Source: Chitinophaga rhizophila (GTDB lineage: Bacteria > Bacteroidota > Bacteroidia > Chitinophagales > Chitinophagaceae). Taken from it: a stretch of DNA of 64,000 bases. Position 1 is the first letter of the stretch. Every line of letters begins with the position of its first letter. Below the pieces are notes generated by a model. It was given only the letters and a program-made list of their open reading frames with translations. It ran no database searches and had not been told where the DNA came from. The translations under genes and the position numbers were made by a program. The DNA is taken from the NCBI RefSeq assembly GCF_019492185.1, contig NZ_JAICCF010000001.1:310001-374000 (forward strand), written 5' to 3'. Below are positions 10,109-19,650 of this stretch, piece by piece.

Positions 10109-11623
10109 TTATTTGAGAACGGTTGCTCCTTCGCCCTCAATTGCTGAGAGTGCAGAAGTTTTGGTCAGCAGTACATTATTCTGGGCCCTTGCTCTTACCC
10201 ATTTACCCAGCGCAGGATTGTATATGCCACCCAGCATGTTGAAGTAGCCCATATCTGCGGTATTATAAGAGAGTGCCAGGGTATTCGAGCCTTGCCTGTA
10301 AAACGGTTGCTGTGCCATCGTGATCGGGTTGATAATATCATAGAAGTCCGTGTTGGCAATACGGTAACCTTTGCCACTCTGAAACAGGCTACCTCCTGTT
10401 GAGATAAACATCACATCTACTGGTGTGGAGTTAACCGTTACGGCAGAATCTCTGAATACTGCAATGCCGGAAGCATTACCACTGTTGGCCAGCAGACCGC
10501 CTGTTTTCAGACCGAAGCCGTCGCCGTCGTTTTTAGTATAGTCAAATGCCCTGATCCAGTTTGCAGCACTGATGCTGGTGGAGTTTGGTCCGTTAATCAA
10601 CTTATTGGCTCCGCCGACATAGAAGAAGGTTCCTTTTGCCGCCTTGCCCTGGCTCAGACTGAATTTGTAAGTACGCATATTACCGGTGGCCCATCCCGCT
10701 GCAGGATAACCTGTAGGTGTAGAAGCATTGGCATTATTGGTCACCACTACAGCATATGGCGTAACAGCGAAGTCAATATCTGTTGTGGCCATCAGCTGCA
10801 CGTACTCATTATTACCGTCAGCGCCGGCAGCATCGCTCATAAAACCGGTGATCAGTACAGGAGCTACTTCAATCTTGGAGCTCAGTTTTACAACGTCCTT
10901 CCCGGTACGTACCCGGAACTGAGGTACCAGCTGCCCTTCCTTTGCTTCTACATTGAATACGATACCGTAGTAGTTAGCCGTCACATATGCGGAATCGTTC
11001 GCAAAGGCAGCAGCGCTCTCCGTCTGAAGCAGGATATCACCAAAACCATCGTTCAGGGTCTTGTTACCCGATAACACATCCGTCGGCGCTGGCAAGGGAT
11101 CAAAGGTACCCTTTACTATCACAGACAGGGTGCTTTCATACGCATCCGGGTTAGCCTGCATCTGACCAATGGTTACCCGGTTAATCGGGATAGTATTGCC
11201 ACTGGACACTTTCTGTACGTCACCGGCAGTCACTCCTTTGATTTGCAGCACGCCACCTTCTCTCGACAGGGTTTTACCTTCAATATTGATGATGACAGAA
11301 TCGCCGGGTACGAAGCCAGCTGCGGCTTCTCCTAAGGGGATAGAGATACCGCGCAGCATAGACAGCCGGCGTGCATCCTGTACTACCAGCAAACCGGCAG
11401 GCAGGTTGCCGCCGGAATGATCTGACACGACCATCGCTGCCAGTCTATCAGAGCCTTTCAGATTGTCGGTGTTCAAGACAAGGTCCTGCCCTCTGTGCAG
11501 GTTCCTGATATCGAAGATAGCGATATAAGGGCTGATTTGTCCGCCGGGGTAAGTGTCCTTCTTACATCCCCAGAAGGAGATCAATGAAGATAACAGGAAG
11601 GTATATAAGCATATCTTTTTCAT
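10109..11623 (-). CDS. DUF5689-type lipoprotein
   Basis: The protein has 504 residues from the ATG at 11623. A possible earlier ATG at 11650 adds nine residues ahead of a clear signal, so I reject it. A lipoprotein signal ends in LISFWGC, with Cys at about residue 20. Residues 30-260 form two consecutive beta modules of the DUF5689 kind (ISPYIAIFDIRNLHRG; VVQDARRLSMLRG; GDSVIINIEG; IPINRVTIGQM). The C-terminal half holds another beta domain (LITGFMSDAAGADGNNEYVQL) resembling lamin-tail-like surface modules. It lies between SusD and the phosphoesterase in one operon. A role in surface binding of the same substrate is inferred. Confidence 0.75.
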   Translation of the reverse strand: MKKICLYTFLLSSLISFWGCKKDTYPGGQISPYIAIFDIRNLHRGQDLVLNTDNLKGSDRLAAMVVSDHSGGNLPAGLLVVQDARRLSMLRGISIPLGEAAAGFVPGDSVIINIEGKTLSREGGVLQIKGVTAGDVQKVSSGNTIPINRVTIGQMQANPDAYESTLSVIVKGTFDPLPAPTDVLSGNKTLNDGFGDILLQTESAAAFANDSAYVTANYYGIVFNVEAKEGQLVPQFRVRTGKDVVKLSSKIEVAPVLITGFMSDAAGADGNNEYVQLMATTDIDFAVTPYAVVVTNNANASTPTGYPAAGWATGNMRTYKFSLSQGKAAKGTFFYVGGANKLINGPNSTSISAANWIRAFDYTKNDGDGFGLKTGGLLANSGNASGIAVFRDSAVTVNSTPVDVMFISTGGSLFQSGKGYRIANTDFYDIINPITMAQQPFYRQGSNTLALSYNTADMGYFNMLGGIYNPALGKWVRARAQNNVLLTKTSALSAIEGEGATVLK

Positions 11624-11650
11624 GACAGTATTTTTGGTATTGAATATCAA

Positions 11651-13165
11651 TTATGGTTTTTGCCACCAGACCTGGGTAGAGATCTGATCAGGACCCTGTC
11701 TGGCAACTGCCAGTTTATAGTTTGTCGGATTTGTTGACTGTACATATACCGGGTAAGTCATCCTTGCCGGCATTACACCACCATTCTTCAGGCCTGCACC
11801 TTTTGGCAGTATCGGGTGACCGGTGCGGCGGTATTCAAACCATTGCTGCATGTCTACCAGGAACAATGCATAGTACTTCTGTCTGTGGATGCGCTCCATC
11901 TTATCCTCGAAAGACAAGGTATCATCCCACTCAATATCAGCCGCGGCCAGGAAATTTTTAATCGGCACTGCCCATTGAGGTAACCACAGGGTAATACTGT
12001 TCTGCGCACCTGTTTCATAGTAAGTCTGCGCAGATCCGGGGATCCATCCTCTGATTGCTGCCTCTGCCAGGATAAACTGCAGCTCTGCATAGTTCATCAT
12101 CATGCCGGTCATCGGTTCTGTCATCAGGGATACGGCAGATGTATTGGAATAGAAGTAGCACTTTTTAACCGGATTCTCTCCCGGTGCATAACCGCTGGGT
12201 ATACCCTGGTAACTGCCTGAATAAGGCGCTATGCCCCATCTGTTGATGTTGCTGGTACCGTAAGTAGGGATATCAATACGCGGATCATTCCACGCGCTCA
12301 GGTTGTCAATAAAAAAGCTGGCAATACCTGGCGATCTGAAATCCTGCTCTCTTACATTGATCAACGGGGAAGTATAAGGCCCCTGACCTGTCCATCTCAG
12401 TATCGCCGATTCTGCATTGCTGGTCATCACCGGATACGAATCAACAATCTGTTTAAACTTTGTTCTGCAGAACTCAGACATCTCTGCCTTACCGGATACC
12501 CGGAGTAATAAACGCAGGTAAAGGGAGTTACCAAACCTCCGCCAGTTGCCAACATTACCATTAAATACAGGGTCATTGCCGCCGTTAATTCCCTGATTGG
12601 CTGCCAGCCAAACATTAGCCGAATCCAACTGACGGAAGATATCCATATAAATATCTTTCTGGGCATCAAAAGGGGGCTCATATACTGCACTATCCCTGGC
12701 CAGGTTAGAGTGGAAATAAGGAATGTCGCCGTAGGTATCTGTCAGAATGGAATAAATCCAGGACTGACAGATCACCGAAATACCTTTATAGGAAGGATTG
12801 AAGGTCAGCGGATCATTAGCCACTTTATACATATCCTTGAAGTTGGTCAGCTCCAGAAACAGGCCATTGTACAGATAGTCTGCCCAGGTAGCGCGGTAGT
12901 CGTATCTGAATACCTTTCCTTCTGCATCGCTCGCATCTACCGTTACCTGCATCAGTTCATTGTTGAAGTTACGGTTACGGAGCATGTTATAGGAAAGCGT
13001 GCTTACCAGCGCAGGGGCCATCAATTGTTCAGGCAATGCTATCGGTGTAGCATTCGGATCTGTGTTGATGCTTGTAAAGTCTTTTGTACAGGATGAGAAT
13101 AACATACTACCCATCAGTACTGCAGTGGTTAATTTAAATATCACGTTCTTCATTGTCTTTAGCAT
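11651..13165 (-). CDS. SusD/RagB-like nutrient-binding lipoprotein (SusD-like_2 type)
   Basis: This 504-residue lipoprotein has a signal peptide ending in LFSSC (Cys about 26), followed by FTSINTDPNATP, the NTDPN motif typical of the SusD-like_2 family. Helical TPR-type sequence continues (SWIYSILTDTYGDIPYF; YAELQFILAEAAIRGW). The start overlaps the SusC stop as TAATG, which argues for translational coupling. A second ATG four codons in, at 13153, is an alternative. It works as the lid of the SusC barrel for capture of an extracellular oligomer. The substrate is not evident; the neighbouring phosphoesterase hints at a phosphorylated compound. Confidence 0.93.
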   Translation of the reverse strand: MLKTMKNVIFKLTTAVLMGSMLFSSCTKDFTSINTDPNATPIALPEQLMAPALVSTLSYNMLRNRNFNNELMQVTVDASDAEGKVFRYDYRATWADYLYNGLFLELTNFKDMYKVANDPLTFNPSYKGISVICQSWIYSILTDTYGDIPYFHSNLARDSAVYEPPFDAQKDIYMDIFRQLDSANVWLAANQGINGGNDPVFNGNVGNWRRFGNSLYLRLLLRVSGKAEMSEFCRTKFKQIVDSYPVMTSNAESAILRWTGQGPYTSPLINVREQDFRSPGIASFFIDNLSAWNDPRIDIPTYGTSNINRWGIAPYSGSYQGIPSGYAPGENPVKKCYFYSNTSAVSLMTEPMTGMMMNYAELQFILAEAAIRGWIPGSAQTYYETGAQNSITLWLPQWAVPIKNFLAAADIEWDDTLSFEDKMERIHRQKYYALFLVDMQQWFEYRRTGHPILPKGAGLKNGGVMPARMTYPVYVQSTNPTNYKLAVARQGPDQISTQVWWQKP

Positions 13166-16100
13166 TAGAGTACAAGTACCAGGTTACAGCCAAATGTGCG
13201 GGTAGATGGGAACTGGCCCACTTCAAAACCCTGCACGATATCAGTACCGGTGATAGTACCAAATTCAGGATCGAACATCGGCCACTTAGACCAGATATGC
13301 AGGTTACGGCCATATACGCCAAACGATGCACGCTGGAAACCGATACGTTTCGCCAGTTTAGGATTCAGTGAGTAGTCGAGGCGGGCTTCCCTGAACTTGA
13401 TAAAGTCCGTACGGAAGGTGCTGCCCTCTGCATTGTCCACCCCATAATGAGAGCGGTAGTACTCGTCGATGTCTGTGGCAATGACATCATTCCTTCTGTA
13501 TTTACCGTCTCCGTCTGCTATTACACCATTTCCGATGATACCATTGTAGCGGCCGGGCAGTGTATTCACCGTCTTGCCCTGTTCTGCCAGTTTGTAGTGC
13601 ATGAGGGAGTGTGCTACTCCGCCATACTGTGCATCAAACAGGAGGCTCAGATGGAACTGCTTATAAGTAAAGTCGTTGCTGAAACCCAGCTTCCACTTAG
13701 GGATAGTGTTACCCAGGTATTTTACTCCTTCCGTAATCAGGGCTACGCCAGTGGTACCGTCATAGATCACCTGCCCGTCGGGAGACCGCTGATAGCCACG
13801 GCCATACAGATCGCCCATACTACCTCCTACCTGTGCCACAATCTGGCCACCGCCTACGTAACCTGTTTTCAGTACCAGGGAACTATCCAGCAGCTTCTCA
13901 ATTTTGTTACGGTTAGAAGAGAACACAATGTTGGTATTCCATTTAAACCCACTTCTGGTAGATATAGGGGTACCATTCAATGCCAGCTCAATACCGCTGT
14001 TGCTTACCTCTCCGGCATTCACCAGGATGGTGGAATAACCGGACGCACGGTCAACTACACGCTGCAGGTGCTGATCCCTGGACAGTCCTTTGTATAATGC
14101 CAGGTCAAACCCTACACGCTTGTTAAAGAACTTACCGGTAGCGCCTGCCTCGTAGGAAATCGTTCTGAGTGGGCGCAGGTTAGGATTGGCCAAAGCCGCA
14201 GGGTTTTCCAGTCCTCCGCTATACAGGCTTCCTGCCAGCTGATACACATATGCGGTCTGGTAAGCGATGGTACCACCGCTACCTACGCTGGAAGCCGACA
14301 GTCTCAGTTTAGCCAGGTCTACCTGCTTAGGCATCTTGAATACTTCTGATGCAATAAAACTCAGGTTAGCTGATGGATAGAAGAAACCGGCATTTGTGGT
14401 ACGGCGTGGTGTAGCCAGCGGACTAGCCCAGTCCTGCCGACCGGTAAAGTCCACAAACAGGTAGTCTTTGTAAGCAAGGGCCAGCAAGCCGTAAAAGCTG
14501 TTGAAGGCATACTCTGACTTATGTGGCATGGTTACCAGCGGACCTGCGGCATTTGCCATGGTATAGATACCCGGGAATGTCAGGGAGTCTGCACGTACTT
14601 CATCCCTGTTATAAGTATTTCTCAGCGTACTACCACCGCCTGTGACAGATACTTCCAGGTCCCTGCCGATCTTCGTCTGATACTTCAGGAGGAAGTCCGA
14701 GCTGGCTTCCATGCCGAAGATATTCTGCGTACGGAAGCTGCCCTTGCGGAATTTAGCGCCGGCATCATAAGGACGCTTCTGCTCACGGTGCTCATTGGCA
14801 AAATCAATAGATGTTCTTATCTGCAGGCTCAGCCCCTTTACAATGTTGTAAGTGGCCTGTATGTTACCGGTGATGCCATGCCTGTTGGTCTGATTCAGGA
14901 ACTCATAGGCTACGGCATATGGGTTCTCGGGGAATGAGCTGAAAGGATATTTAATCACCTTTCCTTCCTGACCATTAGCCCAGTAATTCCTCAGCCAATC
15001 CAGGTCAGCATTCGGCTGCCAGAAGATATACCAGTACATTAACGACTGGTTACCATAACCGGAACCCGGCAGGTTATCGCTGAACTTGTTCGTATAATTT
15101 ACTTTAGAGGAGATCTGTAGTTTGTCATTCACCTTTGAATTGATGGACATCGCTACGGTATTACGTCCGTAACCTGTATTAGGGATGATCCATTTGTTAG
15201 TTACATTGGTGAAGGAGAAACGGGCAGTTGTTTTATCTGTACCGCCATCCAGGCTGATGGAGTTAGTAAATGTCTGCCCATTCTGGAAGAACTGCTGCAG
15301 CTGATCCTTATAAGGCACCCAAGGGGTTCTTTCTTTACCCTGTGCCTGGGTCACCGGATCGTACTGGAAGAACTGCTGTCCTTCAAAGCGCGGACCATAA
15401 GAAGAACTCGTTCCGCTGGTACTGGCTCCATCGGCAGAAGCGCCATAGGAGTAATAAGCTGCTCCATCCAGGCCCTGTCCATATTCATACTGGAGGGCTG
15501 GCCAACGATTCACCTGCTCAACAGCGGCATTTGAATTAAAGCTGACACCGAGGCCCTTTCTCTTCGGACTACCAGACTTGGTAGTAATGATCAGTGCTCC
15601 GTTGGCTCCGCGCTGACCGTACAATGCGGCTGCACCTGGTCCTTTCAGTACGGTGATGGTTTCAATATCTTCCGGGTTAATATCATTCAGGCCACTTCCA
15701 TAATCTGCCGGCATGTTATCACTACCGGTACCGTATGGCGTTTCACCTGCGATAGCACTACGACGGCCGCTGCTCTGGTTGATAACCACGCCATCTACTA
15801 CTATCAGGGCCTCGTTATCGCCACTCAGGTTACTTTCACCACGCAGGATGATCTTATTGGAACCGGTAGGACCTGCATTGGATCTTACCAGGTTCAGACC
15901 CGCTACTTTACCGGATAATGCGTCTGTCCAGTTGTTAGACACCGCATCTGTCAGCTGTTCATTTTTGATGATTGTCGCCGCATAACCCAATGCTTTCTCT
16001 TCACGTTTGATACCTAACGCGGTTGTTACCACTACTTCATTCAGCGCTTTTGCGTCCGGTATCATCTGCACATTCAGGGTCTGCGTTTCAGCTACCGGAA

Positions 16101-16656
16101 TGGTACGGCTGGTGTATCCCAGGAAGGAGAATACCAGTGAAGTACCCGGAGAAGGTACTGCAATAGTGAACTGACCATCTTTGTTGGTAATAGTACCTCT
16201 GGCACCATTCTTAGGACGTACGTTCACACCTATCAGCGCCTCTCCTTTCTCGTCGGCCACCTTACCACGGATCACGATATCCGGCTGTCTGCGGGTGATG
16301 ACAAAGGTGTTGCCATTACGGACAAAGCCATACTCGGTAGTGCGCAGGGCAGCTCTCAGAATATCCGGTACGGTAGCTCCCTTCAGGTTTACAGCTACTT
16401 TAACAGTGGTGTTTATTTCGTCTTCGCTGTGGTTAACCACGAAAGCGGTGTTCTTTTCAATAAACTGAAACACACTTTTCAGCGGCTGTCCCTCTATAGA
16501 GATATCGAGCCTTTGTTCGCCAGTCTGTGCATATACAGCCGGCATCCATGCAGTAAGGAATAATAGTACTAACAGCCCCGCGTTCCTGATCATTGCTTTC
16601 AGTTGCGGACAGCAATCCCCTAGCGGGCCTCCCCGCTTATTTGTACTTTTGTCCAT
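13165..16656 (-). CDS. SusC/RagA TonB-dependent transporter with N-terminal STN domain
   Basis: This 1163-residue outer membrane transporter has, after an N-terminal signal (GLLVLLFLTAWMPAVYAQ), an STN signalling domain at about 45-120 (RLDISIEGQPLKSVFQFIEK). A carboxypeptidase-regulatory-like domain follows at about 128-205 (IRGKVADEKGEALIGVNVRP). The plug starts after NEVVVTTALGIKREEKALG and contains VLKGPGAAALYGQRGANG, the SusC/RagA signature. The remainder is beta barrel. The STN domain and the upstream FecR/sigma pair indicate substrate-responsive transmembrane induction. It forms the uptake pair with the SusD-like protein that overlaps its stop codon. Confidence 0.95.
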   Translation of the reverse strand: MDKSTNKRGGPLGDCCPQLKAMIRNAGLLVLLFLTAWMPAVYAQTGEQRLDISIEGQPLKSVFQFIEKNTAFVVNHSEDEINTTVKVAVNLKGATVPDILRAALRTTEYGFVRNGNTFVITRRQPDIVIRGKVADEKGEALIGVNVRPKNGARGTITNKDGQFTIAVPSPGTSLVFSFLGYTSRTIPVAETQTLNVQMIPDAKALNEVVVTTALGIKREEKALGYAATIIKNEQLTDAVSNNWTDALSGKVAGLNLVRSNAGPTGSNKIILRGESNLSGDNEALIVVDGVVINQSSGRRSAIAGETPYGTGSDNMPADYGSGLNDINPEDIETITVLKGPGAAALYGQRGANGALIITTKSGSPKRKGLGVSFNSNAAVEQVNRWPALQYEYGQGLDGAAYYSYGASADGASTSGTSSSYGPRFEGQQFFQYDPVTQAQGKERTPWVPYKDQLQQFFQNGQTFTNSISLDGGTDKTTARFSFTNVTNKWIIPNTGYGRNTVAMSINSKVNDKLQISSKVNYTNKFSDNLPGSGYGNQSLMYWYIFWQPNADLDWLRNYWANGQEGKVIKYPFSSFPENPYAVAYEFLNQTNRHGITGNIQATYNIVKGLSLQIRTSIDFANEHREQKRPYDAGAKFRKGSFRTQNIFGMEASSDFLLKYQTKIGRDLEVSVTGGGSTLRNTYNRDEVRADSLTFPGIYTMANAAGPLVTMPHKSEYAFNSFYGLLALAYKDYLFVDFTGRQDWASPLATPRRTTNAGFFYPSANLSFIASEVFKMPKQVDLAKLRLSASSVGSGGTIAYQTAYVYQLAGSLYSGGLENPAALANPNLRPLRTISYEAGATGKFFNKRVGFDLALYKGLSRDQHLQRVVDRASGYSTILVNAGEVSNSGIELALNGTPISTRSGFKWNTNIVFSSNRNKIEKLLDSSLVLKTGYVGGGQIVAQVGGSMGDLYGRGYQRSPDGQVIYDGTTGVALITEGVKYLGNTIPKWKLGFSNDFTYKQFHLSLLFDAQYGGVAHSLMHYKLAEQGKTVNTLPGRYNGIIGNGVIADGDGKYRRNDVIATDIDEYYRSHYGVDNAEGSTFRTDFIKFREARLDYSLNPKLAKRIGFQRASFGVYGRNLHIWSKWPMFDPEFGTITGTDIVQGFEVGQFPSTRTFGCNLVLVL

Positions 16657-16711
16657 TCAATTAAAATTTAGCTTTTGTACCGAATTTTTTGCTCCCCTTA
16701 TCGGGTGGTTA

Positions 16712-17713
16712 TTATTGTATTAATATTAGGTTGTCTGTAATAGTATACTCCAAATGCCCCATCAGTTTCAGCTGCTGCATAATGTTCTGAATACTGTTAT
16801 TTCTGAAAGTGGCTGTAAATCTGCGTTTCAGCAAGGTTGAATCTTTCACTTCAAAGCGTACTGCATACTTATGCTGCAATACCTGTAATACATCCTGCAA
16901 GGCGGCATCCTGGAAATTAAACTCTCCCCTTATCCAGGCGGTAGTGCCATTGATATCTATGTCCTGTTTTGTAATTGTCCCTGTATACTTTTCCAATACG
17001 GATCCGTTTCCGGCAGAAAGCTCCAGACAGGGGCCGGCGTTTAATATATTCTCCAGTGCTACCCGCCCGCTGTTAACCGACACGGTCGCACGGTCTTCTT
17101 CTTTATAATCTCTTACTGAAAACGAGGTACCCAATACCCGTACCCGCATCTGTTGTGTCTTAACTATAAACGGGTGTGCGGCATCTTTTGCAATCTCGAA
17201 GTAGGCCTCTCCTTCTTTCAGGTATACCATACGTTCACTACCTTCAAACTGCTCCGGATACTGCAGCTCACTACCGCCGTTCACAACGATGCGTGTACCG
17301 TCCTGTAGTACAATGGTACCATGATTACCATCGGCTACTCTCATGGTATGATAACGTTTGGTAGAGGTATAACCGCTTTTTCTCAGGAAAAACCCTGTAT
17401 GTTTTCTAAGCAGAAAGGCGCTTCCCATTACCAGTACCAGGATAGCGGCGTACTGGCTCAGTTTTCTCCAGCGGGACAGTAGTATTACCTTACCTGGCTG
17501 GTTGGATTGTTTCAGACGGGCCAGCGCGGCGGCAATCTCTTCCTCCGGCAGCTGGTGTTCTCTTTTCTGTAAATAACCATCCACAGGAAATAAAGTGTTA
17601 CGCTCTTCTTCAGTAAGCGCATCCAATGCCTGTTGTAACTCTTCTTTGTCTGCGGAGCTTAATTTACCTTTTCTGAAATCGTCCAGCCTTGTCCGGATAT
17701 CCTGTAGATGCAT
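16712..17713 (-). CDS. FecR-family anti-sigma factor
   Basis: This 333-residue single-pass inner membrane protein has a cytoplasmic N-terminal sigma-binding region (residues 1-75). One membrane helix lies near 83-101 (YAAILVLVMGSAFLL). A periplasmic FecR domain spans about 120-220 (VADGNHGTIVLQDGTRIVV; GEAYFEIAKDAAHPFIVKT; VRVLGTSFSVRDY). A C-terminal DUF4974-like domain lies at about 255-333 (FNFQDAALQDVLQVLQHKY). It is known to transmit the signal from the SusC STN domain to the partner ECF sigma. The sigma gene is 72 nt upstream and the SusC gene 55 nt downstream, all on the minus strand. Confidence 0.93.
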   Translation of the reverse strand: MHLQDIRTRLDDFRKGKLSSADKEELQQALDALTEEERNTLFPVDGYLQKREHQLPEEEIAAALARLKQSNQPGKVILLSRWRKLSQYAAILVLVMGSAFLLRKHTGFFLRKSGYTSTKRYHTMRVADGNHGTIVLQDGTRIVVNGGSELQYPEQFEGSERMVYLKEGEAYFEIAKDAAHPFIVKTQQMRVRVLGTSFSVRDYKEEDRATVSVNSGRVALENILNAGPCLELSAGNGSVLEKYTGTITKQDIDINGTTAWIRGEFNFQDAALQDVLQVLQHKYAVRFEVKDSTLLKRRFTATFRNNSIQNIMQQLKLMGHLEYTITDNLILIQ

Positions 17714-17785
17714 TTAACTGACTTAGTTTATTATAAGAACAGTAAAAGAAATCCGGCACCGTCAGCCATCAAGGTTAAGGAATTG

Positions 17786-18328
17786 TTACCAAAGAAAAAG
17801 GAAGCCTGCAAGGCGGGTACGCAGGGATTGGAGCACTCTTCCGATATAGCGCTCTACGGTCTTTTCAGATACGCCTTCCTGCCGGGCGATCTCTTTATAG
17901 GTAAGGCCTTCTTCCCTGTTCAGCAGGTAAAAACGACGGGCGGCTTCTTCCTGGGTATTAATAGTATGGTCAATAATCTGCTGCTGCTCTTTGACTTCCA
18001 TCAAATTGACAGCAGCGCTGGTTTCAGTATATACAACGGCGTAGGCATCCTGCCTTTTCTTTTCTTTCAGGACACTCTTCAGATGATCGAGGAAGCAGTT
18101 ACGTGCAATAATCAGGATGTACCTGAGGGTTTCTTCCTCAGCTTGGGGTAACAGGTCGAGCTTCTGCCAGACTTTCAGATAAGCCTCCTGGGCGAGATCG
18201 CCCGCAAGATCTCTGTCACCGCTGATTTTCTCCAGGTATGCGATCGTATTGGAATAGGTATCTTTAAACAACCTGTCAAAATACATCTCAGGGTCAGATG
18301 AAGGATTATATGTAGCTTTAATTCGCAT
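17786..18328 (-). CDS. ECF RNA polymerase sigma factor (FecI-like)
   Basis: The protein has 180 residues from the ATG at 18328. Sigma region 2 has DRLFKDTYSNTIAYLEK, then DLAGDLAQEAYLKVW. Region 4 has REEGLTYKEIARQEGVSEKTVERYI (helix-turn-helix). An upstream in-frame ATG at 18355 would overlap a TACTTTTG -7 box at 18353-18360, so the later start is preferred. It heads the FecR/SusC/SusD/DUF5689/phosphoesterase operon and presumably directs its transcription when released by the FecR protein. Confidence 0.92.
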   Translation of the reverse strand: MRIKATYNPSSDPEMYFDRLFKDTYSNTIAYLEKISGDRDLAGDLAQEAYLKVWQKLDLLPQAEEETLRYILIIARNCFLDHLKSVLKEKKRQDAYAVVYTETSAAVNLMEVKEQQQIIDHTINTQEEAARRFYLLNREEGLTYKEIARQEGVSEKTVERYIGRVLQSLRTRLAGFLFLW

Positions 18329-18352
18329 CTTAATTAACCTGGTGTTTACGAG

Positions 18353-18360
18353 CAAAAGTA
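18353..18360 (-). promoter_or_regulatory. Candidate -7 element (TACTTTTG) for the first ECF sigma gene
   Basis: Read on the minus strand it matches TAnnTTTG exactly and sits about 25 nt before the chosen ATG. It also decides against the longer start. No clear -33 TTTG is visible. Confidence 0.45.
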
Positions 18361-18389
18361 CGCTGCCATTGTAAAGCGAATGTTAACTA

Positions 18390-18412
18390 TACCGGAATGG
18401 CTTATTCCGGTA
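18390..18412. promoter_or_regulatory. Inverted repeat, possible operator upstream of sigma/FecR operon
   Basis: A perfect 9-bp inverted repeat, TACCGGAAT and ATTCCGGTA, is separated by GGCTT. It lies about 30-50 nt upstream of the candidate -7 box of the ECF sigma gene. It is not followed by a T run in either direction, so an operator or RNA hairpin is likelier than a terminator. Confidence 0.35.
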
Positions 18413-18570
18413 CAGGATGTTTCACATTGACAATTGATAGCTGTACGACTTATTTTTCAGGGCGCTAAAATAGTGGGGGAATGTTAAGTTTGGATTAAGT
18501 AATTGTTATCTTAAATAGATATTTTCCGCCTGGCAGGCTATACTACTGACACCTCGCCTGTTATACGTTG

Positions 18571-18609
18571 AAAATAAAAAAGGCCCGTGCAAGCAGCTTG
18601 CACGGGCCT
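18571..18609 (-). terminator. Strong rho-independent terminator of the Mla-like operon
   Basis: A 13-bp perfect stem, AGGCCCGTGCAAG and CTTGCACGGGCCT, has a 3-nt loop. On the minus strand it is followed by TTTTTATTTTC. It lies 19 nt after the MCE protein stop. Confidence 0.85.
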
Positions 18610-18627
18610 GTAATATATGAACGCAAC

Positions 18628-19647
18628 TTACTGTTTCTGTGCGTTCTTAATACTGTCTTTTCTTGCTTTCTCTTCACGTTTCGCTTTCTTCTTGAAGTAC
18701 CCTCTCAGCAGAAAGTTATGCTGCAGCGCTTCCAGATCTTCATCCAGCTTGCCGGTACTTACATTCAGGTTTCTGAGCGTCTGCTTCAGATCTTCCCCTG
18801 ACTGCTCGTCATTCAGCAATACGCCTACCGGCGACTTGGCACTATTCAGATTGTCGTTCAGGTTCTGGGTAGTGCTTTTCAGGTTGTTCACCACGTCATT
18901 GGCATTACCGGCTACATTTTTCATCTGCGCAACAGCAGAACGAAGGTTGCTGAATACAGCGGTGTCTGTTACCAGATCGTTAGCCAATGTACCTTCCCTG
19001 CGCAGATTCGCCGCATAGTCAGCCAGACCTTTGGTCAGGCGCTCGGTGTTGGAGGCGGCCTTCTCGAAGGTAGAAACGGTCTGTGACAGGTTATTATATA
19101 ATGATTCGTCTGTCACCAGCTTACCCAGTGTACCTTCTCCGTCCACGATGCGCTGACTGAGTGTTTTAAGGTTACCGGTGATAGCCAGCAGCTGCTTATT
19201 ATTCTCCTGTAGCGTAGTCATAATCTCATCAGGGCTGATATTCACCGCAACTCTTAAGGTATCTCCATCCTGGATGGCAGGTACATTGTCAGAGCCGCCG
19301 GCCAGTGAGATGATCTTATTACCTACCAGACCGTCAGAGCCTACTTTGGCAATAACGTCTTTATGTATAAAGCGGGCTGATTTTTCTTCGACATTAATAG
19401 CTACTTCTATCTTATCATGCTCAAGAAAAGTGATCTTCTTGACAGTTCCTACTTTCACACCTGAATACCAGACGTTGTTTCCGGTCTGCACACCACCAAT
19501 ATCCTTAAAGGTCGCTGTAACGCGTACTGCCTGTACAAAAGCCTTTTTCTGTCCGCCAAGTGTAAGTACGCCAACGATAACGATCAGCAAACCTATAAAA
19601 ATAAAAATGCCTACTATTACGGAGCGTCTGTTGCTTGTTTCTTTCAT
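18628..19647 (-). CDS. MlaD-like MCE-domain lipid transport protein
   Basis: This 339-residue protein is anchored by one N-terminal membrane helix (VIVGIFIFIGLLIVIVGVL). The MCE domain at about 38-115 shows VTATFKDIGGVQTGNNVWYS, then GVKVGTVKKI and VGSDGLVGNKIISLAGG, as in MlaD. The rest (about 130-310) is largely coiled coil, a common extension that can bridge the periplasm. The C-terminus is very basic (KKKAKREEKARKD). It is the last gene of a three-gene operon, starting 3 nt after the ATPase stop. The complex is known to move phospholipids between inner and outer membranes; the direction is not determinable here. Confidence 0.92.
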   Translation of the reverse strand: MKETSNRRSVIVGIFIFIGLLIVIVGVLTLGGQKKAFVQAVRVTATFKDIGGVQTGNNVWYSGVKVGTVKKITFLEHDKIEVAINVEEKSARFIHKDVIAKVGSDGLVGNKIISLAGGSDNVPAIQDGDTLRVAVNISPDEIMTTLQENNKQLLAITGNLKTLSQRIVDGEGTLGKLVTDESLYNNLSQTVSTFEKAASNTERLTKGLADYAANLRREGTLANDLVTDTAVFSNLRSAVAQMKNVAGNANDVVNNLKSTTQNLNDNLNSAKSPVGVLLNDEQSGEDLKQTLRNLNVSTGKLDEDLEALQHNFLLRGYFKKKAKREEKARKDSIKNAQKQ

Positions 19648-19650
19648 ATC

